A stretch of DNA of 52,640 nucleotides, taken from the NCBI GenBank assembly GCA_002868905.1, contig PKUA01000027.1, positions 1-52,640 on the forward strand. Direction: 5' to 3'. Positions within the stretch are counted from its first letter, which is position 1. Each line of letters starts with the position of its first letter. Source of the DNA: Desulfuromonas sp. (GTDB lineage: Bacteria > Desulfobacterota > Desulfuromonadia > Desulfuromonadales > Geothermobacteraceae). This document shows positions 1-12,427 of this stretch, piece after piece. A model generated the notes under the pieces. The model searched no databases. It saw only the letters and a list, made by a program, of their open reading frames with translations, and was not told the origin of the DNA. The position numbers and the translations under genes are program-made.

Positions 1-308
1 CCCCCGGTCGGAGTAAAATGACAATCGTAGCAACCGGGAACATCCTCATCTCCGCGAAGATCTCTATAGTGGCATGAGGAGCAAGACTTCGTTCCCGCCT
101 CCATCACCAGGTCACCGTGGAACCCGAACTCCTCCGTCGCTTGAGGATTCATCCAGGATGCGCCATGGACAGCCGTCTCAGGTCCCCCGCCATTCTGGGC
201 ATCATCAGTCTGTGTACCGTCCGAGCTGCTGCGATTGGAGCATCCGGCCGTCGCCAGCAGAACCAGGAATAGAAGACAAATCCATGATTTCCGAACAAAT
301 CTTTCCAT
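1..308 (-). CDS. multihaem c-type cytochrome lipoprotein, partial (3' part beyond the left edge)
   Basis: This open frame reads leftward from an ATG at 306-308 and is still open at base 1, so only the first 102 codons are present. The N-terminus MERFVRKSWICLLFLVLL is followed by ATAGC, which fits a lipoprotein signal peptide with the lipid-modified Cys at residue 23. A Ser/Asp/Gly-rich linker follows. Two haem-binding motifs are visible, CSSCH near residue 80 and CYDCH near residue 95. The ribosome site GGGGAG lies just upstream of the ATG. The family knowledge is that CxxCH binds covalent haem c in the periplasm or on the outer membrane; a surface-exposed electron-transfer role is inference. 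The total number of haems cannot be seen. Confidence 0.85.
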   Translation of the reverse strand, partial: MERFVRKSWICLLFLVLLATAGCSNRSSSDGTQTDDAQNGGGPETAVHGASWMNPQATEEFGFHGDLVMEAGTKSCSSCHYRDLRGDEDVPGCYDCHFTPTG

Positions 309-389
309 GTGAGTCTCCCCAAGGGGTTTTCCAGCTGTTTTCATCGAACCACCGTCTCTTTCTCCGGGCCTATCCAGTTTCCAATGACT

Positions 390-417
390 TTTGTAATATC
401 ACCGCACCAAGTGTCAA
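390..417 (-). promoter_or_regulatory. possible sigma-70 promoter of the haem lipoprotein
   Basis: On the minus strand a perfect -35 box TTGACA (412-417) is followed after 16 bases by TACAAA (390-395), which matches the -10 consensus at four of six positions. It would give a leader of roughly 75 bases before the ATG at 308. The rest of the 309-697 gap shows no gene on either strand and no convincing riboswitch. The -10 is weak, so this is only a candidate. Confidence 0.35.
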
Positions 418-697
418 TTCTTGTCATGGAGTTTTTTTGTATATATGTGAAAAACCATGTTAATTATAACCATCCCTGTTGTCTTTTTAGATAGTTAGGT
501 CCGACAACGACCAAAGCAACCCGACTGCAGCCCCATACAATTGCGAATAACGCGCCAATCCTGACTACAGGCCTGGTTCAAAATCACTGAACGGCTTGAA
601 GCGAATTCTGTTTGTCAAACATTCAGCACGACTTAGATGGTGGGACCGGGGAATGTGGGGAGGGAAAAGTCAGTCAGGAGGGCAAGAAGGCTGGAAC

Positions 698-1603
698 CTA
701 AAGCAGGACCATAATCAGCGGGAGGGTCACCAGGCTGACGAGAGTCGAGACCAGAACCACTGACGTTACGAAACCGGGGACGATATCATTTTCCCGGGAG
801 ATGATCGCGACCAGGATGGCGGTCGGCATGCCTGCCTGCAAGACACCGGCGGCATAATCGAGATGTCCCAGGCCTAAAGGGATGGCGATCAGGCAGGCCA
901 GGGTCGGGGCGAGTAACAGGCGAATGCCGCTGGCGACCCAGACGGTGGTATTCCATTCGACGCGCTTTTGTTCCAGCAATTGCAAGCCGAGAGCGAAAAG
1001 CATCACCGGGATCATTGCGTCGGCCAGCAGACCGATCATGCGCGACGCCATCAGTGGCACTGTGATCCCACCATTGGAGACGATCAACGCCGGAACCGTC
1101 GCCCAGAGGGCCGGCGTCCTCACCAGGCCGCTCAACGCCCCCTTGCTCCCTCCCCGCGCCCAGCCGGCCGCTCCGACGCAGACCACGAAAGCGGTGATGG
1201 TGATCGCGACGAAATAAATGGTCGACGGTGCCACCGAGGCATCGCCGAGTCGGAAGCGGATCACGGCGAGACCGTAATTGCCGACATTGCCGAAAACGGC
1301 GATCATCACGAAAGCGGCGACCGTCTCACGCGAGAGCCGCATCAACCGGGCAATTCCGCCCGCGATGAAGGCGGCGGCCAGGTGAGTCGCCGTTATGAAG
1401 CAGAGCATCCTGGCGGCGCTCTCCAGCGGGATATTCGATTTGCCGATCGCTTCGAAAATAAATGCCGGCACAAATACATAGTAGGCGACACGGGTCAGGG
1501 TCTGTGCCTGGAGCTGCAGTCGACCGCCGAGGAGAAAACCGAGCAGAACGATGCCGAACACCGGCAGGACGACATCTATAAATATCTCGAAAAATTCAAT
1601 CAT
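698..1603 (-). CDS. AEC (auxin efflux carrier) family permease
   Basis: The 301-residue protein is almost wholly hydrophobic, with about ten predicted membrane helices and no soluble domain. It begins MIEFFEIFIDVVLPVFGIVLLG, typical of the AEC/malonate-transporter family, whose members are 300-320 residues long. The second half has the usual family pattern, with GLGHLDYAAGVLQAGMPTA preceding the final helices. Family members export or exchange organic anions across the inner membrane, but the substrate cannot be read from the sequence. It stands alone, divergent from nifU with a 172-base gap. The ribosome site before the ATG is weak. The family call is firm and the substrate is unknown. Confidence 0.85.
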   Translation of the reverse strand: MIEFFEIFIDVVLPVFGIVLLGFLLGGRLQLQAQTLTRVAYYVFVPAFIFEAIGKSNIPLESAARMLCFITATHLAAAFIAGGIARLMRLSRETVAAFVMIAVFGNVGNYGLAVIRFRLGDASVAPSTIYFVAITITAFVVCVGAAGWARGGSKGALSGLVRTPALWATVPALIVSNGGITVPLMASRMIGLLADAMIPVMLFALGLQLLEQKRVEWNTTVWVASGIRLLLAPTLACLIAIPLGLGHLDYAAGVLQAGMPTAILVAIISRENDIVPGFVTSVVLVSTLVSLVTLPLIMVLL

Positions 1604-1705
1604 GTCCGTTTGAAATCCCGGGCACTGCAGCTTGACTCATGGGAAAGAGAAAATGATGATCCATCTCACTCATCGAAGCTGCCATCTTAATCGTTCCGCC
1701 CAGAG

Positions 1706-1742
1706 TTGAAAACCGAATAGTGTGCCGCGCACATGGTAAAAT
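1706..1742 (+). promoter_or_regulatory. possible nifU promoter overlapped by a 13-bp inverted repeat
   Basis: Upstream of nifU there is a TTGAAA box (1706-1711) and a TAAAAT box (1737-1742), but they are 25 bases apart, too far for an unaided sigma-70 promoter. Between them lies TGTGCCGCGCACA (1721-1733), with perfect 5-base arms around CGC. An inverted repeat in this position could be an operator for a regulator of Fe-S assembly, but no particular regulator is recognised. The leader to the ATG at 1776 would be about 25-30 bases. Confidence 0.3.
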
Positions 1743-1775
1743 TAAGGCATAACCATACGGCAACAGGAGTTGATC

Positions 1776-2726
1776 ATGCCTTGGGAGTACAGTGACAAGG
1801 TCGTACAGCTGTTCATGGACGCCGTCAAGGGGGCCGCCGGCACCCACATGGGAGAGATCGAAGACCCCGACGGCTACGGCGAACACGGCTCCATGGTCTG
1901 CGGCGACACCCTGCGCTTCACCTTCCGGGTGGAGAAGCATCCGACCGACCCGACAAGAGACATCATCACTCAAGCCCGCTACCTGACATTCGGCTGCACC
2001 TCGGCCATCGCCTCCTCCGAAGCGCTCTGCACCCTGCTCGAACAGGAACGAAAGACCCCGATCGAAGCGTTGCAGGTCAGCAACGAGGACCTGGTCGATT
2101 TTCTCGGCGGTCTGCCGGAACAAAAAATTCACTGTTCGGTCATGGGGGCCGAGGCGCTGCAGAGCGCCGTCGCCGACTGGGCTTCCAAGCGCGGGGTAGA
2201 CCTGGCAGCGATCGTCCCGGACAAGGTCCACGCAGACGAAGACGAAGGGCGGGTTGTCTGCAAATGCTACTCGGTGACCGAACCGTACCTGCGTCGCAAG
2301 ATTCGTGAACTTGGACTCCGCTCCATCGCCGAGATCACCCACGCCCTCAAGGCGGGTGGCGGCTGTACCGCCTGCCACCATGAGCCCGGGGGGCTGCAGG
2401 ACCTGCTGGATGAAATCTGGGCGACATCCCATGAAACCGACGACGCAGGGCAGGCGACAGCCGCGGAAACTCACGACACTGCCGGGGAACTCTCCCCCTT
2501 CCAACTCGGACGTCGCATCGAAACGGTGATCGATGATTCGATCCGCCCCATGTTACGAGAAGACAATGGAGATATCGAGCTGATTGATATCAAAGACAAT
2601 ATCGTCTACTGCCGCCTGCTTGAGCCTCCCGGGGGTTGCCCGGGCGGTGCCGACAGGACCCGCTTGATCGTTGAACGGCAGCTTGGGGAGGAAGTCGATG
2701 ACCGGATCCGTGTCATCGCGATTTAA
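1776..2726 (+). CDS. nifU: NifU-type Fe-S cluster scaffold protein
   Basis: This 316-residue protein has the three-part NifU layout. Residues 1-140 form an IscU-like scaffold with cluster-ligand cysteines C42 (VCGD), C74 (FGCTSAIAS) and C120 (KIHCSVMG). Residues 155-215 form the central [2Fe-2S] ferredoxin-like domain with C162, C164, C197 and C200. Residues 240-316 form the C-terminal NifU domain. The ATG at 1776 is chosen because AGGAG lies 6 bases upstream; a TTG at 1770 is the alternative. nifS follows 22 bases later, so scaffold and sulfur donor are co-expressed. No nitrogenase genes are nearby, so the pair probably serves general Fe-S assembly. The C-terminal CxxC is odd: it reads PGGC, with Pro285 replacing the first Cys. 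Confidence 0.93.
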   Translation: MPWEYSDKVVQLFMDAVKGAAGTHMGEIEDPDGYGEHGSMVCGDTLRFTFRVEKHPTDPTRDIITQARYLTFGCTSAIASSEALCTLLEQERKTPIEALQVSNEDLVDFLGGLPEQKIHCSVMGAEALQSAVADWASKRGVDLAAIVPDKVHADEDEGRVVCKCYSVTEPYLRRKIRELGLRSIAEITHALKAGGGCTACHHEPGGLQDLLDEIWATSHETDDAGQATAAETHDTAGELSPFQLGRRIETVIDDSIRPMLREDNGDIELIDIKDNIVYCRLLEPPGGCPGGADRTRLIVERQLGEEVDDRIRVIAI

Positions 2727-2748
2727 ACGGCGTTAAAAGGTCAGGATC

Positions 2749-3945
2749 ATGAAAACCGTCTATGTCGACAACAATGCCACGACCGCCATCGCTCCCGAGG
2801 TGTTGGAGGTCATGCAGCCCTATTTCACCCGCGATTATTTCAATCCGAGCTCCATGTACGACGCCGCCCGCTCCCCCGCCGAGGCTATCCGGTCGGCCCG
2901 CGAAACCGTCGCACGCTGCCTCGGCGGTATCGACCCCGACCAATTGCTGTTTACCGGCTCGGCAACCGAGAGCAACAACGCCGCCATCTTCGGCGCCGTC
3001 CAGGCAAACCCGGCGCGGCGCCATGTCATCACCACCGCGGTCGAGCACCCATCAGTCCTTGAGATCGGCAAGGAACTTGAGCGGCGCGGTCTCGACGTCA
3101 CCTTCCTGCCGGTCGACGGTCATGGTGAAATCTCTATCGACGCGTTCGTCAAGGCGCTGAGAAGCGACACTCTTCTGGTGAGTGTGATGATGGCCAACAA
3201 CGAAACCGGGGTCTGCTATCCGGTGGCGGAACTGGCACGAATCGCCAAGCAGACCGACCAGGAGATCGTGGTGCATACCGACGCGACCCAGGCGATCGGT
3301 AAGCTTCCGGTCAACCTGTCGAGCGACCTGAAGGATGTGGACCTGCTCGCCTTCTCCGGTCACAAGATTCACGCCCCGAAAGGGGTCGGAGTGTTGTTCG
3401 TCCGGCGCGGCTGCCGCTGGCGCCCGTTCATCCTCGGCGGCCACCAGGAGAAAGGACGGCGCGCCGGCACCGAGAATGTCCCCTACATCGTCGGCATTGC
3501 CAAGGCGTGCGAACTGGCAGTGCAGAATCTCGCAGATGAGCAGACCCGGGTGAGAGGACTTCGGGATCGCTTGGAACATGAATTAACGGCGCGGATTCCT
3601 GCGGTCGAAGTTAATGGACGCGACGCCAAGATCCGCCTTCCCAACACGCTCAATCTGGCGATCCACGGCATCGAGGGGGAGGCGATCCTGTTTGAACTGA
3701 GCCGCCACGGTATCTGCGCCTCCAGCGGCTCGGCCTGCACCTCCGGGTCCCTCGACCCGTCGCACGTCCTCAAGGCGATGAACGTCCCTTTCTCGGCGAT
3801 TCACGGCTCACTGCGAATCAGCCTCAGTCGTTACAATGACGACACCGACGCCGAACGTATCATCGAGGTCCTGCCGACGATCGTCGCCAACCTCCGTCGA
3901 CTCTCTCCTTACTGGGACGATGCCAACAACTGCCTGCAAATATAG
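2749..3945 (+). CDS. nifS: cysteine desulfurase NifS
   Basis: The 398-residue PLP enzyme removes sulfur from L-cysteine as a persulfide and passes it to the NifU scaffold. Visible motifs are the N-terminal YVDNNATT, HTDATQAIGKLPV, the PLP lysine in FSGHK (K206), RRAGTEN, and the catalytic cysteine in SSGSACTSG (C330). Length and motif order match the NifS/IscS class I family. It follows nifU by 22 bases and is very likely co-transcribed. After it comes a 180-base convergent gap that carries the first copy of a dispersed repeat. No odd features were seen. Confidence 0.95.
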   Translation: MKTVYVDNNATTAIAPEVLEVMQPYFTRDYFNPSSMYDAARSPAEAIRSARETVARCLGGIDPDQLLFTGSATESNNAAIFGAVQANPARRHVITTAVEHPSVLEIGKELERRGLDVTFLPVDGHGEISIDAFVKALRSDTLLVSVMMANNETGVCYPVAELARIAKQTDQEIVVHTDATQAIGKLPVNLSSDLKDVDLLAFSGHKIHAPKGVGVLFVRRGCRWRPFILGGHQEKGRRAGTENVPYIVGIAKACELAVQNLADEQTRVRGLRDRLEHELTARIPAVEVNGRDAKIRLPNTLNLAIHGIEGEAILFELSRHGICASSGSACTSGSLDPSHVLKAMNVPFSAIHGSLRISLSRYNDDTDAERIIEVLPTIVANLRRLSPYWDDANNCLQI

Positions 3946-4030
3946 AACAGGTCCGAATGATGGTCGTTTGATGACGAGGAAGCGCGATCGGGGAGTCATC
4001 CCGGGACCGTCCCAGGCTTTGCTATTCCTC

Positions 4031-4109
4031 CGGTGATTAAACTCATTGAACTCTAGGGGCGGCAAACAGCGCCCCCACCAAATCCCGGATTTCGATATTT
4101 GTCCACTGG
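4031..4109 (+). repeat. dispersed hairpin repeat, copy 1 (short form)
   Basis: This copy lies between the converging nifS and serine-hydrolase genes. It begins CGGTGATTAAAC, continues with a G/C-rich inverted repeat (AGGGGCGG ... GCGCCCCC) and ends with a conserved tail containing GATTT, GATATTT and TCCACTGG. The same arrangement is found at 16757-16856 in the same orientation, where the hairpin core is longer. It has no coding capacity. Its form resembles REP/MITE-like non-autonomous repeats, but no transposase or target duplication was identified. Confidence 0.7.
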
Positions 4110-4125
4110 GAACAAAACATCCTCT

Positions 4126-5208
4126 TCAGTTGCCGAGGTCTGTCGCATCGACAAATGCCTGCTTGAGCTGTAAAAAGGCGGGCCAGTCATCAGCGGGACG
4201 GCCATTGAACAGCGCCACCAGAACCCGGCCGCGCATGTCGCGCAGTACCAGGGTAAAGACCCCGGGCATCGCGCCGTAATGGGTCAGCAATGGCCCGTCT
4301 TCGGGGAAAACCCGCCAACCGAGTCCGTAATAATCGGCATGTTCTTCACCGGTCGGAGTCTTGAGCACCCTGCTGTCGATGCTATCAGAGGCGAACGCAA
4401 AGAAGTCTCGTGCCCTCCCCTGCCAACCACCGGCCGGACCAACTATTTGCGGCACCAAAAGAGGAAATGTTTTGTTTAAATCCAAGATTTCATCAATCGA
4501 CATATTCCCTGGGGAGAGCGACAGACCTGCCTGCCGGGTCCGCACCAGGTCATGCACTGCCCTCTCGTAGGGTTCTCCGGTGACCTGTTCGATGATCAGG
4601 CCGAGCCAGCAATAACCGAGATTGGAATAGGCGTAGCGCTCGCCCGGCGAGAACTGCAGTTCATGCTTCAACATGGCGATGGCGACGGGACGGCAATCCT
4701 GAAGGGCCGGGATCGGGCCGAGCCATTCTTCGGCCGTTGTCCTGTCGAGGAAGAATGGATCGAACGTTTGTTGGAAGTCCCATCCTCCGCGGTGTTGCAA
4801 AAGATTGCGGACCGTGATCTTCGGCAGACGCGGATCGGCCGCTTTTGCAACCATGGGAAACAGGTCGGACAACCGGGTTTCAAGCTTGAGATTGCCGGAG
4901 TCGATCAAGGCAAGGACGGCAGCTGCCGTCACGGGTTTGGAGAGGCTCGCCAGCCGGAAAATGTGATCGTGGCCCAACGGGGGCGGGTTGGAGCCGGCGG
5001 CAACACCGTAGGCTTTTTCAACTTCGGGGAGCCCCCTGGTGCCGTAAACGACCACGGCACCGGAAATTCGGTGGCGGGCCATGAAGTTCTCGATAACGGC
5101 ATCGATCGCTTGTTCCCGAGAGGGAGGTTCGGTTCTCCCCGCCACGACGAGATAAAAAACGGTAGCGAGGAGACTCAAAGCAACTATGCACAGGGCACTC
5201 CTGACCAA
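4126..5208 (-). CDS. serine hydrolase, class C beta-lactamase fold
   Basis: The 360-residue protein starts with a hydrophobic segment (about residues 4-24) suggesting export or an inner-membrane anchor. The penicillin-binding-type active site is visible: SxxK as SLSK (S88, K91) in FRLASLSKPVTAA, the YxN motif as YSN in RYAYSNLGYCWLG, and a late HYGAMPG in place of the KTG triad, as is usual in esterase-type members. The family includes beta-lactamases, D-Ala-D-Ala peptidases and esterases, and sequence alone does not separate them. No ATG or GTG exists in frame at this position, so the start is probably the TTG at 5208. It ends convergent with nifS and lies downstream of the efflux operon. 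Confidence 0.8.
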   Translation of the reverse strand: MVRSALCIVALSLLATVFYLVVAGRTEPPSREQAIDAVIENFMARHRISGAVVVYGTRGLPEVEKAYGVAAGSNPPPLGHDHIFRLASLSKPVTAAAVLALIDSGNLKLETRLSDLFPMVAKAADPRLPKITVRNLLQHRGGWDFQQTFDPFFLDRTTAEEWLGPIPALQDCRPVAIAMLKHELQFSPGERYAYSNLGYCWLGLIIEQVTGEPYERAVHDLVRTRQAGLSLSPGNMSIDEILDLNKTFPLLVPQIVGPAGGWQGRARDFFAFASDSIDSRVLKTPTGEEHADYYGLGWRVFPEDGPLLTHYGAMPGVFTLVLRDMRGRVLVALFNGRPADDWPAFLQLKQAFVDATDLGN

Positions 5209-5270
5209 ACCGACATCACCCCACTCGCCACGGCCTCACATCCAGCCGGGCTGCGTCTGTCCCCGTTCCG

Positions 5271-6898
5271 TTAGCGATAATACCCGGTCACGTCCCGGGA
5301 GAGAGTCACCCCGCGACGCTCCAGCAGGCTCCCCTCGGCCAGGTAGAGCTGCACCAGGGCGACCCGGTAATCGACGACCGCCTCTATTTCAGCGATCTGG
5401 CTCTCGAGCAGATCGCGTTGGGCCTGCGCGACCAGGAGCGCCGTCCCGGTTCCGACATCGAACCGCTCCTTCTCGGCCTTGAGCGACTGCTCCTGAAAAG
5501 CGCGTGTCGCACGCGTGGCGTCGATCTGCTGCCGGGTCCGCTCAACCTCGTTGGCGGCGATTCGCACCTCGTATTCCACCAGCTGCCGCAGGTTGGCCAC
5601 GGCCTCGCGTGCCTGCTGGCGTGAGGCACGGGCGGCCAGGTTTTTCGCATCCCCGGCCCGGTCACCGATTAAATGACTCAGCTGAATCCCGGCGGTCAGG
5701 TCGTAGGTCTTGCCGTCCATCTTATTGAAAGAGTCGGAAAACGTTGTCCCGTATCCGGTCTTGCCAAGGGAGAAAAACAGATCGAGTTTCGGCAGCACCC
5801 CGTTGCGCGTTACGACGGTTTCAAGACGTCTCTGCTGTAGTCGAAGCCGCGCTTCATTCAAATCGGGCCGGGACTGTTCCGCCAGCAACAGCCGATCTTC
5901 AAGATCGACAATCGGTCTCGCGTGAAGTCGCAATTCGCTTACGGCGGCCAACTGCTGGTTGAGTTGCCCGGCGGGAGACGGACTGATCATGCGCAACAGA
6001 CGGAGCCTTCGATCTTCAAGCTGGCTGCGACCGTCAATCAAAGCCTGCATCCGCAGGGCTTCCTCGGCGCGGGCCGCGGCCACCTCGATTTCTGGGAGAA
6101 TCCCGACCTCGATTCGGAGTTCGACCTCTTCCTTCTGTTTCCTGGCAACCGCCAGCGACTCCTCGTAGATGGCGATCTCTTCGCGGGCCAGCACAAAATT
6201 CCAGTAAGCGATCTCGGTCTCAGACAGCAGAGCCTCGGCAAAACCGCGCAATTGATAGCGACTGGCGAGGGTATCCAGTTCGGCCTGTCGTACACTGGCG
6301 AGGTTGGCGGCAGGACCAAAGCCACGCAAAAGGGACTGGGTCACCGATAAACCGGCACGGGCAGTCTGCTGTTCCGGCGCCCGGTTGGAGATGGAACGCT
6401 CCTGTTCGAGGCTCGCCTCAACGGTCGTCCCGGTCGGCAATGTCTGGCGCAACCCTACGATGCCGCTGGTTTCCTCGGCCGCCACGTCGAATTGTTCCCC
6501 CGTCGAACGTGAGGATTCACTCGATCGTTCCCGAAAATACTCGACTTCGGCGAACAGCTCGGGATCGAAATCCCCCCGTTCGATCAGTTCGAAGGTGCCG
6601 GTGATGACCGGGCCATGACGCTCGACCTGCAGATCGCGGTTGTTGGTCAGGGCCATCATGACAGCCTGCTCGACGGACAGCTTGATCGGTTGATCGGCCA
6701 GAACGGCAGACAGCGGAGACAAACCGTCTTCGATTTGCAATTCGACCGGTTCCACCTTCAAATCCGGCCCCACCGGCAACCGTTCGTATTCAACCTTGTC
6801 GGCATATACCGACCATCGGTCGACCGGTGTGCACCCTGCCGCCAGAATGAATGAAGCGACAACCATGACCCGGACCCAATGGTTGATCAGAAATCGTG

Positions 6899-6902
<4 letters not shown>
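5271..6902 (-). CDS. TolC-type outer membrane efflux lipoprotein
   Basis: This is the outer-membrane exit duct of the adjacent RND pump. The 543-residue protein has a lipoprotein signal ending ILAAGC, and then two internally similar halves rich in heptad-like coiled coil (around residues 200-300 and 410-520), as in the OEP family of trimeric barrels with long periplasmic helices. The start is GTG and overlaps the pump's TGA stop as GTGA (6899-6902), so translation is probably coupled. It is the last gene of the adaptor-pump-duct operon. The substrate is not evident. Confidence 0.88.
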
Positions 6903-9987
<3,085 letters not shown>

Positions 9988-9988
<1 letters not shown>

Positions 9989-11202
9989 CAGCGGCCCCCT
10001 GCGTCAGCGCCCGTACCGAGCCTGGTCTCGGTTGAAATAACAATCTGCGAACCGTCCTCCAGCATCTGCTGGCCGAGGGTGACAACCCGACCTTCAAGAC
10101 CCTCGCCAAGTAACTGGACACGTTCACCGTCCCGAATGCCGACCTGAACCTCCTGCCAACGGACGTTGTTGCCATCTGCGCTCACCAGGAAGATCCCGAC
10201 GCCGTCACCCCGCTTGGTCAGAGCCCGCTCCGGGACAACGACGGCGTCGGCGACGCTGGCGAGGACCACCGTGGCCCGGATGAACATACCCGGCTTCAGG
10301 CGCTGCTGCGGGTTGTCAATGACCAGTTCGACCCGCGCCTGGCGGGTCGCCTGTTTAAACACCGGCGCGATCCGTTCGATCTTCCCGACGAACGTCTCTC
10401 CAGCAAAGGCGTCGGTCGTCAAAGAGACCTCCTGGTCCCCCTGAAGCTTGGCATAATCTCTCTCGGTGACGTACACCACGCCGGTGATCGGGTTGAGTTC
10501 GACAATCCTGAGCAGCGGCGCATTAGCCCCGACCGTCTCCCCTTCATCGACAAACCGCTCGGCCACGATGCGTAGATCGTCGCCCCCGCTCCAGCCAGCG
10601 GTCACCCGGGTATAGCCGAGTCGGATTTTCGCCGATTCCAGGATCGACTCGGCCCGAACGACCTGGGCTTTGGCGACCTCGAGTTCCGCCTGCCTCGCAA
10701 GTTCCCCGGCCTTGACGGCATCCAGTTGCGACTCTGATGCGACTCCGCGTTCACGCAGGGTGGTAATACGGGCCAGCTCCCTGCGCGAAATTTCCAGGGC
10801 GTTGCGTGCTTCAACCAGGTTCGCCTGACTCACTGCCAGGTTGGCCCGCGCCTGAGCCACCTCCTGAACGTATTCGTCGCTGTCGAGTTCTGCAACCACC
10901 TCACCCCGCTTCACGGAATCGGAGATATTGGCCACCAGGCTCTCGACCCGCCCGGCAACCTTGGGCGCAACGACAAATTCCGCCCTGGCTTCCAGGGTGC
11001 CACTGAACGTGCGGCGCAATTCGAGCGGGCCATGCTCGATCGTCGCAACCTCCACCGGGACCGGCTTTTTCTTGTTCTCCCTGGATGGAACCTGAGATTG
11101 ATCAGACGTTTCGCAACCACCAGCAAGAAGCGCGAGGAAGACAACACCCTGCACGAAAAAGAAAAGGGAACAAGATCTCAATATTTTATTCATCGTGGTC
11201 AT
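9988..11202 (-). CDS. RND pump periplasmic adaptor (membrane fusion) lipoprotein
   Basis: This 404-residue HlyD/AcrA-type adaptor links the inner-membrane pump to the outer-membrane duct. It has a lipoprotein signal ending LLAGGC (lipidated Cys about residue 30), a split lipoyl/barrel-sandwich domain ([19 protein letters not shown]), an alpha-helical hairpin rich in Ala and Glu (about residues 110-190) and a beta-barrel with membrane-proximal domain. An in-frame ATG three codons later (11193) is an alternative start. It is the first gene of the efflux operon. The upstream 138-base gap is shared with a divergent hydrolase and contains no clear sigma-70 promoter. Confidence 0.9.
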
Positions 11203-11340
11203 TTCTCAATTGTGTATAAGGTCATGTCCATCAACCTGTTCATTATTTATAAATACCAGATTTCACTCGAGGGGTGGTTGCCCCCATGTCAATTAACGGT
11301 ATGATGAACGACATTCTCGAATAGTCAATTCTATTTATTC

Positions 11341-12165
11341 ATGACACGTTCTCAAAAAGAAAAAAGATTTCTCGGTCTCAGCGTAAAACGGTGGCTTTGG
11401 CTGCTGGTTCTTTTACCCGGCATCCCTTTCATTGCCGCCTCGCTCTTTATCGTAGTCTACTCCAATATACCCTGGCCGATTGGAGAGGACGTCCGGATGA
11501 CCCGGATCAGTAATGACATCAACGAACTGATCATCCTGATTCACGGCAAAGGGGATAATCCTTCATCCTGGGCAGAGGGATTCGCCGCGGAGCTCGAAAA
11601 AAATATCCTCACCTCGCAGCAGCAGGCGGTTACCGTCGACTGGGGCCAATATTCCAACGACCTTTTCCGCAGCACCCTCAACGGTCGTCGCATCGGCCAT
11701 GATATCGGCTCCAAGCTGGTGCGGAACAACAAGCTTCAACGCCTGCATCTCATCGGCCACAGCGCAGGCTCATTCGTTGTTTACGGTATCTGCGAAATAG
11801 TCAGGAAAAAGCGTGCGGAGGTCTTCATTCAAACAAGCTATCTGGACCCGGTCAGTATTTACGGTGGGATTGATTGGGGATACGGAACACGAAATTTCGG
11901 CAGTTGCGCCAACATCAGCGATGCCTACATCGACCGGGACGATGGCGTGCCCGGCAGCAATGCCCCCCTCGATTATCCACACACCTTTGATGTGACCGCC
12001 CTGAAAAACGGGGCAAGCTTCAACGGCTCACCCCACGTGTGGCCGATTGAATATTATCGCCGCGCCGTCTTGCAACAACGATTGCCTTATTGGAATCCTA
12101 CCCGCAAAGTCTTATCCGATTTTCCACCGGCCAGCGCCACGGAGTTGAAGCATTTCAGCCTATGA
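11341..12165 (+). CDS. membrane-anchored alpha/beta hydrolase
   Basis: The 274-residue protein has one hydrophobic segment (about residues 17-42) and then an alpha/beta-hydrolase core. ILIHGKGDNPSSW is the oxyanion-hole strand-turn, and LHLIGHSAGSFVVYG contains the nucleophile elbow GHSAG. A late LDYPHTFD region could supply a catalytic His. The fold covers lipases, esterases and acyltransferases. The lack of a cleavage site suggests it stays bound to the inner membrane facing the periplasm. There is no recognisable ribosome site before the ATG, and no closer in-frame ATG. It stands alone, divergent from the efflux operon. The substrate is unknown. Confidence 0.7.
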   Translation: MTRSQKEKRFLGLSVKRWLWLLVLLPGIPFIAASLFIVVYSNIPWPIGEDVRMTRISNDINELIILIHGKGDNPSSWAEGFAAELEKNILTSQQQAVTVDWGQYSNDLFRSTLNGRRIGHDIGSKLVRNNKLQRLHLIGHSAGSFVVYGICEIVRKKRAEVFIQTSYLDPVSIYGGIDWGYGTRNFGSCANISDAYIDRDDGVPGSNAPLDYPHTFDVTALKNGASFNGSPHVWPIEYYRRAVLQQRLPYWNPTRKVLSDFPPASATELKHFSL

Positions 12166-12427
12166 CCGCATGGCGATTCACCGAAAAGCGTCTCTCCCCG
12201 ACGCTGAATACTCAATCCATCATTTACAATCATTTCATGCGGAACAAATTGCCGTGACTCCACGGAAAATAAAAGTTAAAGGCCGCTAAATAACCCACCC
12301 ACTCTCGTACACAGAGAAAAACTTGAGTTGTTTCGGCCTGATAACCATATCGCGGGGACGGCATACGATATGCAATACCCTGCTGATCAACTGCCGTTTT
12401 GTTTCTATTCTGACCCTGGGGGGTTAA

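Noticed and set aside
309-697. Cyclic di-GMP or cyclic GMP-AMP riboswitch before the cytochrome gene
   Set aside because: Such riboswitches are common before cytochrome genes in this group, but I could not find the conserved core of the class on the minus strand here.
968-1690. 240-codon plus-strand open frame opposite the AEC permease
   Set aside because: It is rich in His, Arg and Asp in a way typical of the reverse frame of a GC-rich gene, and the opposite strand encodes a clear membrane protein.
1776-3945. Part of a nitrogen-fixation cluster
   Set aside because: nifU and nifS alone are also used for general Fe-S assembly, and no nifHDK, nifEN or nifB gene is near.
11277-11292. Third copy of the G-rich element (GTTGCCCCC) upstream of the efflux adaptor
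   Set aside because: It lacks the TTTAA part, forms its own small hairpin, and has no sigma-54 promoter at the matching distance.
12358-12374. Possible sigma-54 promoter before the degenerate receiver gene
   Set aside because: GG and GC have the right 10-base spacing, but the flanking bases (AC before GG, AT before GC) fit poorly and no upstream element is present.
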